DNA from: Pseudomonas sp. BN417 | Lineage (GTDB): Bacteria; Pseudomonadota; Gammaproteobacteria; Pseudomonadales; Pseudomonadaceae | Length of the DNA stretch: 64,000 nt | Direction of reading: 5' to 3' | NCBI RefSeq assembly: GCF_029871205.1 | Contig: NZ_SSOJ01000162.1 | Span: 16,797 to 80,796 of the forward strand | Part shown: piece after piece, positions 8,961 through 18,322 of the stretch | Numbering within the stretch: the stretch's first letter is position 1 | Layout of the letters: each line of letters starts with the position of its first letter | Notes under the pieces: model-generated | What the model saw: only the letters and a program-made list of their open reading frames with translations | The model's database searches: none | Told to the model about the DNA's origin: nothing | Program-made: the position numbers and the translations under genes

Positions 8961-9857
8961 CTACTCCCCACCCACCGCGAAGTTCGGCAGGCTGTCCACC
9001 GGCTGGGCGAAATCGAAGGGGATGGATTCCAGCGCCAGGCCGATGTTGCGCTGGATGACGAAGTGCAGGTGCGGGCCGGTACTGTTGCCGGTGTTGCCGG
9101 AGCGGGCGATGCGTTCGCCCATGGCCACCTGCTGGCCTTCACGCACCTGTACCGAGCCGCGCATCAGGTGCAGGTAGACACCCATGGTGCCGTCGTCATG
9201 CAGGATGCGCACGAAGTTGCCGGAGGGGTTGTTGCCACGGCCGCTCTGGTCGTTCTCGATCTTCACCACCATGCCCGAGCGTGCCGCGACTATGGGAGTG
9301 CCTTCCGGCATGGCGATATCCAGGGCGTAGCGGCCCTTGGGGGTGAAGTGGCTGTAACGGCCATTGGCGCCCTGGGTCAGGCGGAAGGGCCCGCCCTGCC
9401 AGGGCAGCGGATAGCGGTAAAGCACCGGCTGCAGGCGTGGGTCGCCCAGGGCATAGCGCAGCTTGGGCTTGTAGCGCATGGGCCGGGAGGCATCTGCCGC
9501 GGCCAGGGTGGCCATGCGCATGCTGCTGCGCGGCGCCAGCACCCAGCGGATCGGCTGGTCCGGTACGCCGGAGACGTTCTCTGCCTGCTCGATGCGCAAT
9601 TCCACTTCCACCGGGGCGAACAGTTCGTTGCGCAGCAGCAGCGTTTCACCGGCGGCGTGCTTTTTGGTTTCCAGCTTCACCGACAGGTCGAGGCGCTCCA
9701 CCATGCGGTCGCGGAAGACGAACACCTTGGCGCCGGCCACGGCCTTGTCGGTATAGGTCACCACACCGTTGGCATCGGTGTACTTGTAAATGGTCAGTGC
9801 AGCCGCCGGCAGGCTTGCGCCGAGCAGCAGCACCAGAGAAAGGAATCGCCCCAGCAT
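8961..9857 (-). CDS. M23 metallopeptidase with N-terminal DUF4124
   Basis: An exported protein of 298 residues. Signal peptide 1-20; a DUF4124-like stretch (IYKYTDANGVVTYTDKAV) follows at once; the M23/LytM domain occupies about 165-265. The zinc-site elements are SHFTPKGRYALDIAMPEGTP and GPHLHF. The H-to-D spacing in the first motif is the longer one found in a subset of M23 proteins. It may cut peptidoglycan cross-links or, like some LytM proteins, act only as an activator. It lies between phoBR and the PilZ-like regulator, as in P. aeruginosa. Confidence 0.88.
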   Translation of the reverse strand: MLGRFLSLVLLLGASLPAAALTIYKYTDANGVVTYTDKAVAGAKVFVFRDRMVERLDLSVKLETKKHAAGETLLLRNELFAPVEVELRIEQAENVSGVPDQPIRWVLAPRSSMRMATLAAADASRPMRYKPKLRYALGDPRLQPVLYRYPLPWQGGPFRLTQGANGRYSHFTPKGRYALDIAMPEGTPIVAARSGMVVKIENDQSGRGNNPSGNFVRILHDDGTMGVYLHLMRGSVQVREGQQVAMGERIARSGNTGNSTGPHLHFVIQRNIGLALESIPFDFAQPVDSLPNFAVGGE

Positions 9858-9961
9858 GTCGGCCCGTTGTTCTTCTGTGCTCCGTGTTGCCGAAGACTAG
9901 CAGCGCGGACTGCGGCGGGCGAGGCACCGTCCATCGGGCTGTGACGGGGTTGGCTGGGCGC

Positions 9962-10867
9962 TCAGGCGCCGGGGACGAAATGCTTCTGCGCAGTGCCGCG
10001 GGCGATCAGCCGAGACAAGTAATCGAGCTTCTGCGGATCGCGGTCGACGAAGCGGAAGGTCAGCAGCAGCCACTCGCTATCGGGCCGGGGCTCCAGGGCG
10101 GCGACCGCGTGCAGATAGCCATTGAGCCGCGCCACCTCGCCACCCTCGCCCTGCTCCAGATCGAGCACGGCGCTTTCCAGCACCTGCGGTAGCGGATCGC
10201 CACGCCGTACCACCAGTTGCGCGTCCTTCAGGCTCAGGGCCTTGATCACGCCGGCCAGCACACCCGCAGGCAGGCGCAGCTGGGCCTGGCCACGGCCACC
10301 GGGGGCCTGGGCGGCCGAACTGGTCGATGGCGCGGGCGCAGCGGGTTTGGCGCTCGGCGCCACAGGTGCGGCGGCGGGGCGAACCACCTCGGCCTTGCCA
10401 CCGGTGAGGGCGGCCAGGGAGTCGTTGGCGAAACCACCGGCATTGGGCAACCGGTTGGGTGCGCTGGTCATCAGGTCTTCCAGGCGGCCGGAGCGGGTCA
10501 GCGCCTTCTTCACCTTGGTCACCAGCTGTTCATTGGAGAAGGGCTTTCCGATGTAGTCGGAGACGCCGGCCTGGATGGCCTGGATGACGTTCTCCTTGTC
10601 GCCGCGGCTGGTGACCATGATGAAGGGTGTGCCCTTCAGTCTTTCCTGCTCGCGGCACCAGGTGAGCAGTTCCAGGCCGGACATCTCGGGCATTTCCCAA
10701 TCGCAGAGGATCAGGTCGACAGTGGCGCGGGCGAGCAACTGCTGGGCCTTGCGCCCATTGATCGCCTCTTCGATCTGGATGCCGGGGAAATGGTCGCGCA
10801 GCCCCTTCTTCAGCAGGTCGCGAATAAAGGACGCATCATCCACCACCAGCACATTGACCTTGCCCAT
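9962..10867 (-). CDS. Response regulator with PilZ-like C-terminal domain
   Basis: A protein of 301 residues. The receiver domain (4-122) has acidic D10-D11, phosphoacceptor D56 and K108. A proline/alanine-rich linker (about 150-195) leads to a C-terminal domain (about 195-300) with a PilZ-like pattern (LRLPAGVL, LVVRRGDPLP, ESAVLDLEQG, LLLTFRFVD). No helix-turn-helix is visible, so it probably does not bind DNA. No histidine kinase lies beside it. Whether it binds cyclic di-GMP cannot be told: the usual RxxxR...DxSxxG signature is not clearly there. Confidence 0.85.
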   Translation of the reverse strand: MGKVNVLVVDDASFIRDLLKKGLRDHFPGIQIEEAINGRKAQQLLARATVDLILCDWEMPEMSGLELLTWCREQERLKGTPFIMVTSRGDKENVIQAIQAGVSDYIGKPFSNEQLVTKVKKALTRSGRLEDLMTSAPNRLPNAGGFANDSLAALTGGKAEVVRPAAAPVAPSAKPAAPAPSTSSAAQAPGGRGQAQLRLPAGVLAGVIKALSLKDAQLVVRRGDPLPQVLESAVLDLEQGEGGEVARLNGYLHAVAALEPRPDSEWLLLTFRFVDRDPQKLDYLSRLIARGTAQKHFVPGA

Positions 10868-11004
10868 CGACTGCTCCTCGGGAATCGGGGCTTAGCATAG
10901 CCTTGGCTGATAGCCCTTTGCCAAACCAGTTTTGGGCGATGACCTGTCGGACAGCTCGGAGTGATTGCGGCGATCGGTGGGGCCGGTACGACGACGCTGG
11001 AAAG

Positions 11005-11033
11005 CAAAACGCCCGGCGCAGGGCCGGGCGTTC
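11005..11033 (-). terminator. Terminator of the pst-phoU operon
   Basis: On the minus strand, GAACGCCCGGC and GCCGGGCGTTTTGC form a strong stem with a short T-run about 18 bases after the phoU stop. Confidence 0.8.
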
Positions 11034-11050
11034 GCTGGGAGGTTTCAGGC

Positions 11051-11797
11051 TCAGCTCTGGGAAGCGTCCTTGCCGCTGCCGTTGCCCTTCACTTCCTCGG
11101 TCATGCGCGCCAGGCCCAGGTGGCGAACGTCGGTGCCGCGCACGAGGTAGATCACCAGCTCGGAGATATTGCGCGCGTGGTCGCCGATGCGCTCCAGCGA
11201 GCGCAGGGCCCAGATGACGTTGAGCACGCGGCTGATGGCGCGCGGGTCTTCCATCATGTAGGTGACCAGTTCGCGCAGGGCGGTCTTGTACTCGCGGTCG
11301 ATGTTCTTGTCGTACTGGGCCACGGAGAGGGCCAGGTCGGCGTCGAAGCGGGCGAAGGCGTCCAGTGCTTCCTGGACCATCTTGCGCACCTGGTCGCCGA
11401 TGTGGCGCACCTCGACGTAACCGCGCGGCGCCACGCCTTCCTCGCAGAGCTGAATGGCGCGGCGGGCGATCTTCGAGGCCTCGTCGCCGATACGTTCGAG
11501 GTCGATCACCGACTTGGAGATGCTGATGATCAGGCGCAGGTCGGACGCCGCCGGCTGACGACGGGCGAGGATGCGCACGCACTCTTCGTCGATGTTGCGC
11601 TCCATCTGGTTGATGTGGTCGTCGATCTCGCGCACCTGCTGGGCGAGGCCCGAGTCGGCGTCGATCAGCGCGGTGACCGCGTCGTTGACCTGCTTCTCGA
11701 CCAGGCCACCCATCGCCAGGAGGTGGCTGCGCACTTCCTCCAGTTCGGCGTTGAACTGCTGGGAGATGTGATGGGTGAGGCTGTCTTTGTCGATCAT
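11051..11797 (-). CDS. phoU: Phosphate signalling protein PhoU
   Basis: A cytoplasmic protein of 248 residues made of two three-helix repeats. It couples the Pst transporter to PhoR and keeps PhoB inactive when phosphate is plentiful. The two PhoU repeats each carry an acidic metal-binding pattern: RIGDEASKIARRAIQL in the first and RIGDHARNISELVIYL in the second (ExxxD/DxxxD types). It is the last gene of pstSCAB-phoU, 120 bases after pstB; the gap holds a GCTTCAAGCTGCAAG-type repeat. Confidence 0.98.
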   Translation of the reverse strand: MIDKDSLTHHISQQFNAELEEVRSHLLAMGGLVEKQVNDAVTALIDADSGLAQQVREIDDHINQMERNIDEECVRILARRQPAASDLRLIISISKSVIDLERIGDEASKIARRAIQLCEEGVAPRGYVEVRHIGDQVRKMVQEALDAFARFDADLALSVAQYDKNIDREYKTALRELVTYMMEDPRAISRVLNVIWALRSLERIGDHARNISELVIYLVRGTDVRHLGLARMTEEVKGNGSGKDASQS

Positions 11798-11817
11798 TTT
11801 TCAGTTCGCTCCGCGAA

Positions 11818-11912
11818 AGCTTCAAGCTGCAAGCTTCAAGCCGGTGGGTTCGTAGTCCTGAGCTGCCTTCACTTGCCGCCTGCAACGTGCGGCTTGCAGC
11901 TGTCGCGCGCCG
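11818..11912. repeat. AGCTTCAAGCTGCAAG-type repeat in the pstB-phoU gap
   Basis: GCTTCAAGCTGCAAGCTTCAAG at the left and GCAACGTGCGGCTTGCAGC at the right can pair in part. A related short copy (AGCTTCGAGCTACAAGCTGTAAG, 12767-12789) sits on the other side of pstB. These are dispersed intergenic repeats of Pseudomonas and may stabilise or process the operon mRNA. Confidence 0.5.
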
Positions 11913-11917
11913 CGCGA

Positions 11918-12757
11918 CTAGCCGTAGCGACCGGTGATGTAGTCTTCGGTCTGCTTCTTGGCCGGGTTGGTGAACAGGGTGTCGGTGTCGCCGAATTCGA
12001 TCAGCTTGCCCATGTACATGAAAGCGGTGTAGTCGGAAACCCGCGCCGCCTGCTGCATGTTGTGGGTCACGATGACGATGGTGTACTTGCTCTTCAGCTC
12101 GTAGATCAGCTCTTCCACCTTGAGGGTGGAGATCGGGTCCAGGGCCGAGCAGGGTTCATCGAGCAGCAGGACCTCGGGCTCCACCGCGATGGTGCGGGCG
12201 ATCACCAGGCGCTGTTGCTGGCCACCGGAGAGGCCGAGGGCGGACTCGTGCAGGCGGTCCTTCACTTCGTCCCACAGGGCGGCGCCCTTGAGGGCCCACT
12301 CCACGGCTTCGTCGAGCACGCGCTTCTTGTTGATGCCCTGGATGCGCAGGCCGTAGACCACGTTCTCGTAGATGCTCTTGGGGAACGGGTTGGGTTTCTG
12401 GAACACCATGCCCACGCGGCGGCGCAGCTCGGCCACTTCCTCGCCCTTGCGGTAGATGTTCTTGCCGTCGAGGCGGATCTCGCCATCGACGCGGCAGCCG
12501 TCCACCAGGTCGTTCATGCGGTTGAAGCAGCGCAGCAGGGTCGACTTGCCGCAGCCGCTCGGGCCGATGAAGGCGGTCACGCGCTGTTTCGGGATATTCA
12601 GGCTGACATTGTGCAGCGCCTGCTTCTCACCATAGAAGAGGGACAGGCCCGGCACTTCGAGGGCAACGGTTTCCTCGGCCAGGCGCAGGTTCTGCTTGTC
12701 GCGGCCGAGGGCGGAAATGTTGACGCCGTGGCTGTGGGTTTCGTGTTGCATATTCAC
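11918..12757 (-). CDS. pstB: Phosphate ABC transporter ATPase PstB
   Basis: The ATP-hydrolysing subunit, 279 residues. Walker A is GPSGCGKS (65-72), the signature is LSGGQQQR, and Walker B is VLLLDEP. The segment [26 protein letters not shown] is diagnostic for PstB. A polar N-terminal extension of about 30 residues precedes the conserved part. The start is taken at 12757; an alternative ATG two codons later cannot be excluded. It energises PstA and PstC for high-affinity phosphate uptake. Confidence 0.98.
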   Translation of the reverse strand: MNMQHETHSHGVNISALGRDKQNLRLAEETVALEVPGLSLFYGEKQALHNVSLNIPKQRVTAFIGPSGCGKSTLLRCFNRMNDLVDGCRVDGEIRLDGKNIYRKGEEVAELRRRVGMVFQKPNPFPKSIYENVVYGLRIQGINKKRVLDEAVEWALKGAALWDEVKDRLHESALGLSGGQQQRLVIARTIAVEPEVLLLDEPCSALDPISTLKVEELIYELKSKYTIVIVTHNMQQAARVSDYTAFMYMGKLIEFGDTDTLFTNPAKKQTEDYITGRYG

Positions 12758-12819
12758 TCCGTTCGTAGCTTCGAGCTACAAGCTGTAAGCCTTGGGCAAA
12801 GCGAGCGGCGGTGGACTGA

Positions 12820-14502
12820 TCAGCTGTCCAGCGCCTTGTATTTCTCACGCAGGTGGTTCCGGATGGCGACGGCCGAGAAGTTCAGCAGGGCGATCACCAG
12901 CACCAGCAGCAGCGCAGTGGCGTAGACCAGCGGGCGGGCGGCCTCGACGTTGGGGCTCTGGAAGCCGACGTCGTAGATGTGGAAGCCCAGGTGCATGATC
13001 TTCTGGTCCAGGTGCAGGTAGGGATAGTTGCCGTCCACCGGCAGGCTCGGGGCCAGCTTCACCACACCCACCAGCATCAGCGGCGCCACTTCACCGGCGG
13101 CGCGGGCCACGGCGAGAATCAGGCCGGTCATCATGGCCGGGCTGGCCATGGGCAGGACGACCTTCCAGAGGGTCTCGGCCTTGGTCGCGCCCAGGGCCAG
13201 GGAGCCTTCACGCACGGCACGGGGAATCCGCGCCAGGCCTTCCTCGGTGGCGACGATCACCACCGGCACGGCGAGTATCGCCAGGGTCAGCGAGGCCCAG
13301 AGCAGGCCCGGGGTGCCGAAGGTCGGCGCCGGAGCGGACTCGGGGAAGAACAGGCGGTCCAGCGAGCCACCCAGCACGTAGACGAAGAAGCCCAGGCCGA
13401 ATACGCCGTAGACGATGGCCGGAACGCCCGCCAGGTTGTTCACCGCGATGCGGATCACCCGGGTCAGCACACCCTGCTTGGCGTACTCGCGCAGGTAGAT
13501 GGCGGCGATCACGCCGAAGGGGGTGACGATCACGGCCATGATCAGGGTCATCATCACGGTGCCGAAGATGGCCGGGAATATGCCGCCTTCGGTGTTGGCC
13601 TCACGCGGGTCATCGGCGAGGAATTCCCAGAGCTTGGCGAAGTAGAAGCCGAGCTTGTCGAACAGGCCCATGGCGTTCGGCTGGTAGGCGTGGACGACCT
13701 TGCCAAGGCTGATTTCCTGTTCCTGGCCGCCGGCCTCGCGGACCACCACGCTGTCGCGGTTGAACTGCTGGTGCAAGTCCAGCAGCTGCGCTTCCAGGCC
13801 TTTGTAGCGGTTTTCCAGCTCGGCGCGCTCAGCGGCGATATCGGCCTGGGCTTCGGCGGTCAGGGTATCGCTCAGCTCGAGCTTGCGGGTATCCAGGCGC
13901 AGGCGCTCGAGACCGTGGTTGATGCCGCCGATGTCCTTCTTCTCCAGCTGGTAGAGCTGGGCATAGAGGTCGTCGACTCGTTGCAGGCGCTTTTGCAGCT
14001 CGGCCATGGCGGCCTCGCCTTCGGCCACCATCTGGCCATTCTCCTTCACGGCCACCAGGCGGCCGTAGAAGTTGCCCCACTCGCGGCGCTCCAGCACCAG
14101 CAGCTCGGCGGGAGTCTTCTGGTCTTTCAGCCAGTCGCCCACGACCCAAGTGAAGTCGCTGCCGTAGACGTCACGGTTGCCCACCTTGAGCAGCTCGCGG
14201 GTCATGAACTCCGGACCGTCTTCCGGCACAGGCAGACCAGCGCCCTTCAGGCGGGTGCGGGACACTTCCTCGACCTGCACTTCTTCGGCGATGACCTGCT
14301 TGGCAGCCTGGCCAGGCACCGAGTAGGACGCCTCCACCAGGTCAGCCGGCCAGAAGTGGCCAAGGCCGCGCACTGCAATTACCGAGAGCAGGCCGATGGT
14401 CATGATGACGGCGATGGACACCGCGCCGCCGCTCATCCAGACGCCCGGTGCGCCACTCTTGAACCAGTATTTCAGGGAAACCTTTTTCACGGATTTCTCC
14501 AC
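12820..14502 (-). CDS. pstA: Phosphate ABC transporter permease PstA, enlarged
   Basis: An inner-membrane permease of 560 residues, much longer than the approximately 300 of E. coli PstA. One membrane helix (about 25-48) is followed by a long charged region (about 50-290) rich in coiled-coil-like sequence such as ELQKRLQRVDDLYAQLYQLEKKD. Then comes the normal MetI-type permease domain (about 325-550) with the coupling-loop sequence GSLALGATKAETLWKVVLP. The extended form is usual in Pseudomonas; its purpose is unknown to me. The middle part is probably periplasmic. Confidence 0.95.
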   Translation of the reverse strand: MEKSVKKVSLKYWFKSGAPGVWMSGGAVSIAVIMTIGLLSVIAVRGLGHFWPADLVEASYSVPGQAAKQVIAEEVQVEEVSRTRLKGAGLPVPEDGPEFMTRELLKVGNRDVYGSDFTWVVGDWLKDQKTPAELLVLERREWGNFYGRLVAVKENGQMVAEGEAAMAELQKRLQRVDDLYAQLYQLEKKDIGGINHGLERLRLDTRKLELSDTLTAEAQADIAAERAELENRYKGLEAQLLDLHQQFNRDSVVVREAGGQEQEISLGKVVHAYQPNAMGLFDKLGFYFAKLWEFLADDPREANTEGGIFPAIFGTVMMTLIMAVIVTPFGVIAAIYLREYAKQGVLTRVIRIAVNNLAGVPAIVYGVFGLGFFVYVLGGSLDRLFFPESAPAPTFGTPGLLWASLTLAILAVPVVIVATEEGLARIPRAVREGSLALGATKAETLWKVVLPMASPAMMTGLILAVARAAGEVAPLMLVGVVKLAPSLPVDGNYPYLHLDQKIMHLGFHIYDVGFQSPNVEAARPLVYATALLLVLVIALLNFSAVAIRNHLREKYKALDS

Positions 14503-14555
14503 CGCTTGAGTCTTTCAGTTCCTCCCGCCGAATGGCCGGAGGATTCGTGTTTTCT

Positions 14556-14661
14556 ACCCCCTCTCCCTTCAGGGAGAGGGTTGGGGAGAGGGGGTCGGCG
14601 CGCGGCCAAGCGACCCTCTCCCGGTCCTGCGGACCACCCTCTCCCTGAAGGGAGAGGGTCA
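14556..14661. repeat. CCCTCTCCCTTCAGGGAGAGGG inverted repeat pair
   Basis: The gap between pstC and pstA holds two hairpin units, each of the form CCCTCTCCCTT-AGGGAGAGGG, which are also inverted with respect to each other (about 14559-14597 and 14633-14660). It is a dispersed REP-like element. Within an operon it could stall RNases and shift the ratio of pstC to pstA mRNA. Confidence 0.75.
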
Positions 14662-14688
14662 TCGGATGCGCCTCTGCGAGGCGCGCTT

Positions 14689-16977
14689 TTAAAGAGAGGC
14701 GTACTTCTTCCGCAGACGCTGACGGATCAGCTCGGCCAGGGTGTTCATGATGAAGGTGAACGTCAGCAGCACCAGGGCGGAGAGGAACAGGACCCGATAG
14801 TGGGTACCGCCGACTTCCGACTCGGGCATTTCCACCGCCACGTTGGCGGCCAGGGTTCGCATGCCTTCGAAGATGTTCACTTCCATCACCGGGGTGTTGC
14901 CGGTGGCCATCAGCACGATCATGGTCTCGCCCACGGCACGGCCCAGGCCGATCATCAGGGCCGAGAAGATGCCCGGGCTGGCGGTGAGCAGGACCACGCG
15001 GGTCATGGTCTGCCAGGGCGTGGCGCCCAGGGCCAGGGAGCCGTAGGTCAGGCTGCGGGGCACGCTGAATACGGCGTCTTCGGCGATGGAGAAGATGTTC
15101 GGGATCACCGCGAAGCCCATGGCCAGGCCGACGATCAGGGCGTTGCGCTGGTCGTAGGTGATGCCGAGGTCATTACTGATCCACAGGCGCATGTCACCGC
15201 CGAAGAACCAGCTTTCCAGCGTCGGGCTCATGCCCAGGGCGATCCAGCCCACCAGGCCGACGACCGGGATCAGGATGGCCGCTTCCCAGCCGTCCGGTAC
15301 GCGCAGGCGGATGGACTCGGGCAGGCGGCTCCAGGTGAAGCCGGCCAGCAGGATGCCGATGGGGGTCAGCAGCAGCAGGCTGAAGATGCCGGGCAGGTGG
15401 CCTTCCACATAGGGTGCCAGGAACAGGCCGGCGAAGAAGCCGAGGATCACGGTGGGCAGGGCTTCCATCAGCTCGATCACCGGCTTGACCTTGCGGCGCA
15501 TGGACGGCGCCATGAAGTAAGCGGTGTAGATGGCTGCCGCGATGGCCAGCGGAGCGGCCAGCAGCATGGCGTAGAAGGCCGCCTTGAGGGTGCCGAAGGT
15601 CATCGGCGCCAGGCTCAGCTTGGGCTCGAAATCGGTGTTGGCGGCGGTGGATTGCCAGACGTACTTGGGCTCGTCATAGCTCTCGTACCAGACCTTGCCC
15701 CACAGCGCGCTGAAGGAGACTTCCGGGTGCGGGTTGTTGAGGCGGAACGGCAGCAGTTGGCCGCCCTCTTCCACCACCACACGGTTGGCGCGCGGGGACA
15801 GTGCCAGCAGGCCGGAACCATCGGTCACCGGCTCCACCAGCAGAGTGCGGTTGGCAGTGCTGTGGAACACGCCGAGGTGGCCGGTGGCATCCAGGGCGAC
15901 GAAGCCCTTGCGGCGCTCTTCCGCGGTGATCTGCACCACCGGTGCGGTGCCCAGCTGGAAGTCGCGGATGTGCTTGAGGCGCGAGGAGCCGTCCGGATCG
16001 CGGGCCATGAACCATTGGGCGATGCCACCCTTGGAGTCGCCCACCATCAAGGAGATGCCGCCCAGCAGCATGGCGCTGGCGGTCACCTCACGCTCGCCGT
16101 CTTCCAGCAGCTTGTAGCGGCCGTTCAGGGCGTGCTCGCGCAGGCTGAAGACGTCGGCCTGGGCGCGGCCGTTGAGCACATAGAGCCACTGGTGGCGCGG
16201 GTCGATGTAGATGGCCTTGATCGGCTCGACCATCTGCGGCAGCTCGACGCTGCTCTGCTCCTGGGTGGTCTCCCCGGTGAGCATGTTCTCTTCGCTGACC
16301 ACCTGCTGCACATGCAGCTGGTTGCCGGTGGAACCGGCCAGCATCAGAGCCTCGTCATTGATGCTGAGGGCAATGTGCTCCAGGGCGCGGCCCTGGGCGT
16401 CCAGCGCCATGGGCGCTTCACCGTAGGGGAAGCTGACCTGGGGCTCGATGGTCTTCTGGTTGTCCGGGTAGGTGACCTTGTAGCTGTGCTTGAAGATCAG
16501 CGCCTGGCCGTTGGACAGGCCCAGCACCACCAGCGGGCTGCCAGGCTGGTCCTGGCCGATGGACGCCACGCTGACGCCGGCCGGCAGCGGCAGTTGCTGG
16601 CGTTTCAGCAGGCTGCCGTCCTTCACCGAGAAGAACTGCACTTCGCCCTTGTCGGCGACGCGCATGCCCACCATGTTCTGTTCTTCGAGCGCCAGCAGCA
16701 GCGGCTTGCCGACATCCTGCTGCAACCAGGCCGGGTTCTGCACCTTCCGCGCCTTCAGTTCGGCGCCCTGGAACAGCGGCAGCACCACATAGGCCAGGTA
16801 GAAGAAGATCAGGGTGATGGCCCCGAGTACGGCGAGGCCGCCAACCAGCACGTACCAGTGGGTCAGGCGGTCCATCAGCGCACGGATCTTGCGCTTGCGC
16901 TGCATCGCCGGCGTGTTGAAGTCGATGCGGACGGGAGGGTTCGTCGAAGTTGTCAGGGAGTTGGCCAGGTCAGTCAT
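14689..16977 (-). CDS. pstC: Phosphate ABC transporter permease PstC, enlarged
   Basis: An inner-membrane permease of 762 residues, over twice the length of E. coli PstC. An N-terminal helix (about 45-70) is followed by about 370 residues rich in beta-strand repeats (for example PRHQWLYVLNGRAQADVFSL and VALDATGHLGVFHSTAN) that look like a WD/PQQ-type propeller, probably periplasmic. The C-terminal part (about 455-755) is the MetI permease domain with GSLALGATPWQTMTRVVL. It has its own Pho box 68 bases upstream, so it may be transcribed apart from pstS. From memory, PstC is also enlarged in other pseudomonads. Confidence 0.95.
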   Translation of the reverse strand: MTDLANSLTTSTNPPVRIDFNTPAMQRKRKIRALMDRLTHWYVLVGGLAVLGAITLIFFYLAYVVLPLFQGAELKARKVQNPAWLQQDVGKPLLLALEEQNMVGMRVADKGEVQFFSVKDGSLLKRQQLPLPAGVSVASIGQDQPGSPLVVLGLSNGQALIFKHSYKVTYPDNQKTIEPQVSFPYGEAPMALDAQGRALEHIALSINDEALMLAGSTGNQLHVQQVVSEENMLTGETTQEQSSVELPQMVEPIKAIYIDPRHQWLYVLNGRAQADVFSLREHALNGRYKLLEDGEREVTASAMLLGGISLMVGDSKGGIAQWFMARDPDGSSRLKHIRDFQLGTAPVVQITAEERRKGFVALDATGHLGVFHSTANRTLLVEPVTDGSGLLALSPRANRVVVEEGGQLLPFRLNNPHPEVSFSALWGKVWYESYDEPKYVWQSTAANTDFEPKLSLAPMTFGTLKAAFYAMLLAAPLAIAAAIYTAYFMAPSMRRKVKPVIELMEALPTVILGFFAGLFLAPYVEGHLPGIFSLLLLTPIGILLAGFTWSRLPESIRLRVPDGWEAAILIPVVGLVGWIALGMSPTLESWFFGGDMRLWISNDLGITYDQRNALIVGLAMGFAVIPNIFSIAEDAVFSVPRSLTYGSLALGATPWQTMTRVVLLTASPGIFSALMIGLGRAVGETMIVLMATGNTPVMEVNIFEGMRTLAANVAVEMPESEVGGTHYRVLFLSALVLLTFTFIMNTLAELIRQRLRKKYASL

Positions 16978-17044
16978 GGATTCGGGCTCTTGCCACAGTC
17001 AGCGCGCGGGCTTTTACGATGGGCGCACAGCCTACGGTCTTCGT

Positions 17045-17062
17045 GTGACAGAAAGATTACAG
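17045..17062 (-). promoter_or_regulatory. Pho box upstream of pstC
   Basis: On the minus strand this reads CTGTAAT-CTTT-CTGTCAC, a near-perfect PhoB direct repeat. A weak -10 (TAGGCT) lies about 11 bases downstream. It indicates a second PhoB-dependent promoter inside the pst operon, downstream of pstS. Confidence 0.85.
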
Positions 17063-17076
17063 CGAGTTGACGTGGC

Positions 17077-17110
17077 GAAGCCCACCCAGAGGAGGCCTCG
17101 GGCGGGCTTC
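17077..17110 (-). terminator. Hairpin between pstS and pstC
   Basis: GAAGCCCACCC (17077-17087) and GGGCGGGCTTC (17100-17110) form an 11-bp stem with one G-U pair and an internal GAGGCCTC. There is no T-tract. It probably protects the abundant pstS mRNA or partly terminates it. Confidence 0.6.
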
Positions 17111-17189
17111 TGCGACAGGGGTCTCCCGTCGCCCTTGCGTCCTTGCGGAGCGGCGCGCATAAGGCGGCCGCTCCCTTATCCGGCCTGGA

Positions 17190-18161
17190 TTACAGGCCCA
17201 GATCCTTCAGTGCTTTTTCGGCGACTTTGGCCGGAACCGGGATGTAGCCGTCCTTGACGACGATTTCCTGGCCCTGCTTGGACAGCACCATCTTCACGAA
17301 CTCGGCTTCCAGGGGAGCCAGCGGCTTGTTCGGCGCCTTGTTCACGTAGACGAACAGGAAGCGGGACAGCGGGTAGCTGCCGTTCAGGGCGTTCTGCTCG
17401 TTGTCTTCAACGAACTCGCCGCCTTCCTTCTTGGCCAGCGGAACGGTCTTCACGCTGGAAGTCTTGTAACCGATACCCGAGTAGCCGATGCCGTTGAGCG
17501 ACTGGCTGATGGACTGCACCACGGAAGCCGAACCCGGCTGCTCGTTGACGTTACCCTTGAAGTCGCCTTTGCACAGGGCTTCTTCCTTGAAGTAGCCGTA
17601 GGTACCGGATACCGAGTTACGACCGAACAGTTGGATCGGCTGGCTGGCCAGATCGCCGGTCAGACCCAGCTCACCCCAGGTCTTGATGTTGCTGGTGCCG
17701 CCGCACAGGCGGTTGGCGGAGAAGATCGCGTCGACCTGTTTCATGGTCAGGCCTTTGATCGGGTTGTCCTTGTGCACGAAGATCGCCAGGGCGTCGACGG
17801 CCACCGGAACGGCGGTCGGCTTGTAGCCGTACTTCTCTTCGAAGGCCTGCAGCTCGACGTCCTTCATCTTGCGGCTCATCGGGCCCAGGTTGGCGGTGCC
17901 TTCGGTCAGAGCCGGCGGCGCGGTGGAGGAACCGGCGGCCTGGATCTGGATGTTCACGTTCGGGTACTCGCGCTTGTACGCCTCGGCCCACAGGGTCATC
18001 AGGTTGGCCAGGGTGTCGGAACCTACGCTGGAGAGGTTGCCGGAGACGCCAGTGGTTTTCTGGTAGGCCGGAATGGACGGGTCGACAGCGGCGACCGCAC
18101 TGGCGGTGGCAACGCCGGCGGCGACGAAGGTCAGGGCCGCCATCAAACGCTTCAGTTTCAT
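17190..18161 (-). CDS. pstS: Periplasmic phosphate-binding protein PstS
   Basis: A protein of 323 residues with signal peptide 1-25 (cleavage near AVAAVDPS). Ligand-binding segments [36 protein letters not shown] and [23 protein letters not shown] match the PA5369-type PstS of Pseudomonas rather than the short E. coli form. It captures phosphate in the periplasm and delivers it to PstCA. It is transcribed from a Pho-box promoter at about 18234-18251 and is followed by a stable hairpin, consistent with higher expression than the rest of the operon. Confidence 0.98.
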   Translation of the reverse strand: MKLKRLMAALTFVAAGVATASAVAAVDPSIPAYQKTTGVSGNLSSVGSDTLANLMTLWAEAYKREYPNVNIQIQAAGSSTAPPALTEGTANLGPMSRKMKDVELQAFEEKYGYKPTAVPVAVDALAIFVHKDNPIKGLTMKQVDAIFSANRLCGGTSNIKTWGELGLTGDLASQPIQLFGRNSVSGTYGYFKEEALCKGDFKGNVNEQPGSASVVQSISQSLNGIGYSGIGYKTSSVKTVPLAKKEGGEFVEDNEQNALNGSYPLSRFLFVYVNKAPNKPLAPLEAEFVKMVLSKQGQEIVVKDGYIPVPAKVAEKALKDLGL

Positions 18162-18233
18162 GCCTTGCTCCTAAGCAGGACGAGGGGGTTGAATGCAACG
18201 GGGGCCAGTATCGAGAGGCCGTATGACCACTCT

Positions 18234-18251
18234 ATGAATTGATTGTGACAA
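18234..18251 (-). promoter_or_regulatory. Pho box upstream of pstS
   Basis: On the minus strand it reads TTGTCAC-AATC-AATTCAT: the first half is a good match to CTGTCAC and the second is weaker. A -10-like TCATAC lies about 8 bases further on. Confidence 0.7.
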
Positions 18252-18322
18252 TTGGATGAATGGCCACCATCGCTTGTCCAACCTGGGATAGAGCCCGGAA
18301 CACCTTCAGGAGACCACCCCAT

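Noticed and set aside
12853-17070. A 1405-codon open frame on the + strand opposite pstA and pstC
   Set aside because: It is the antisense shadow of two well-supported genes in GC-rich DNA. Its translation is low-complexity (rich in His, Gln, Gly, Ala) and resembles no family.
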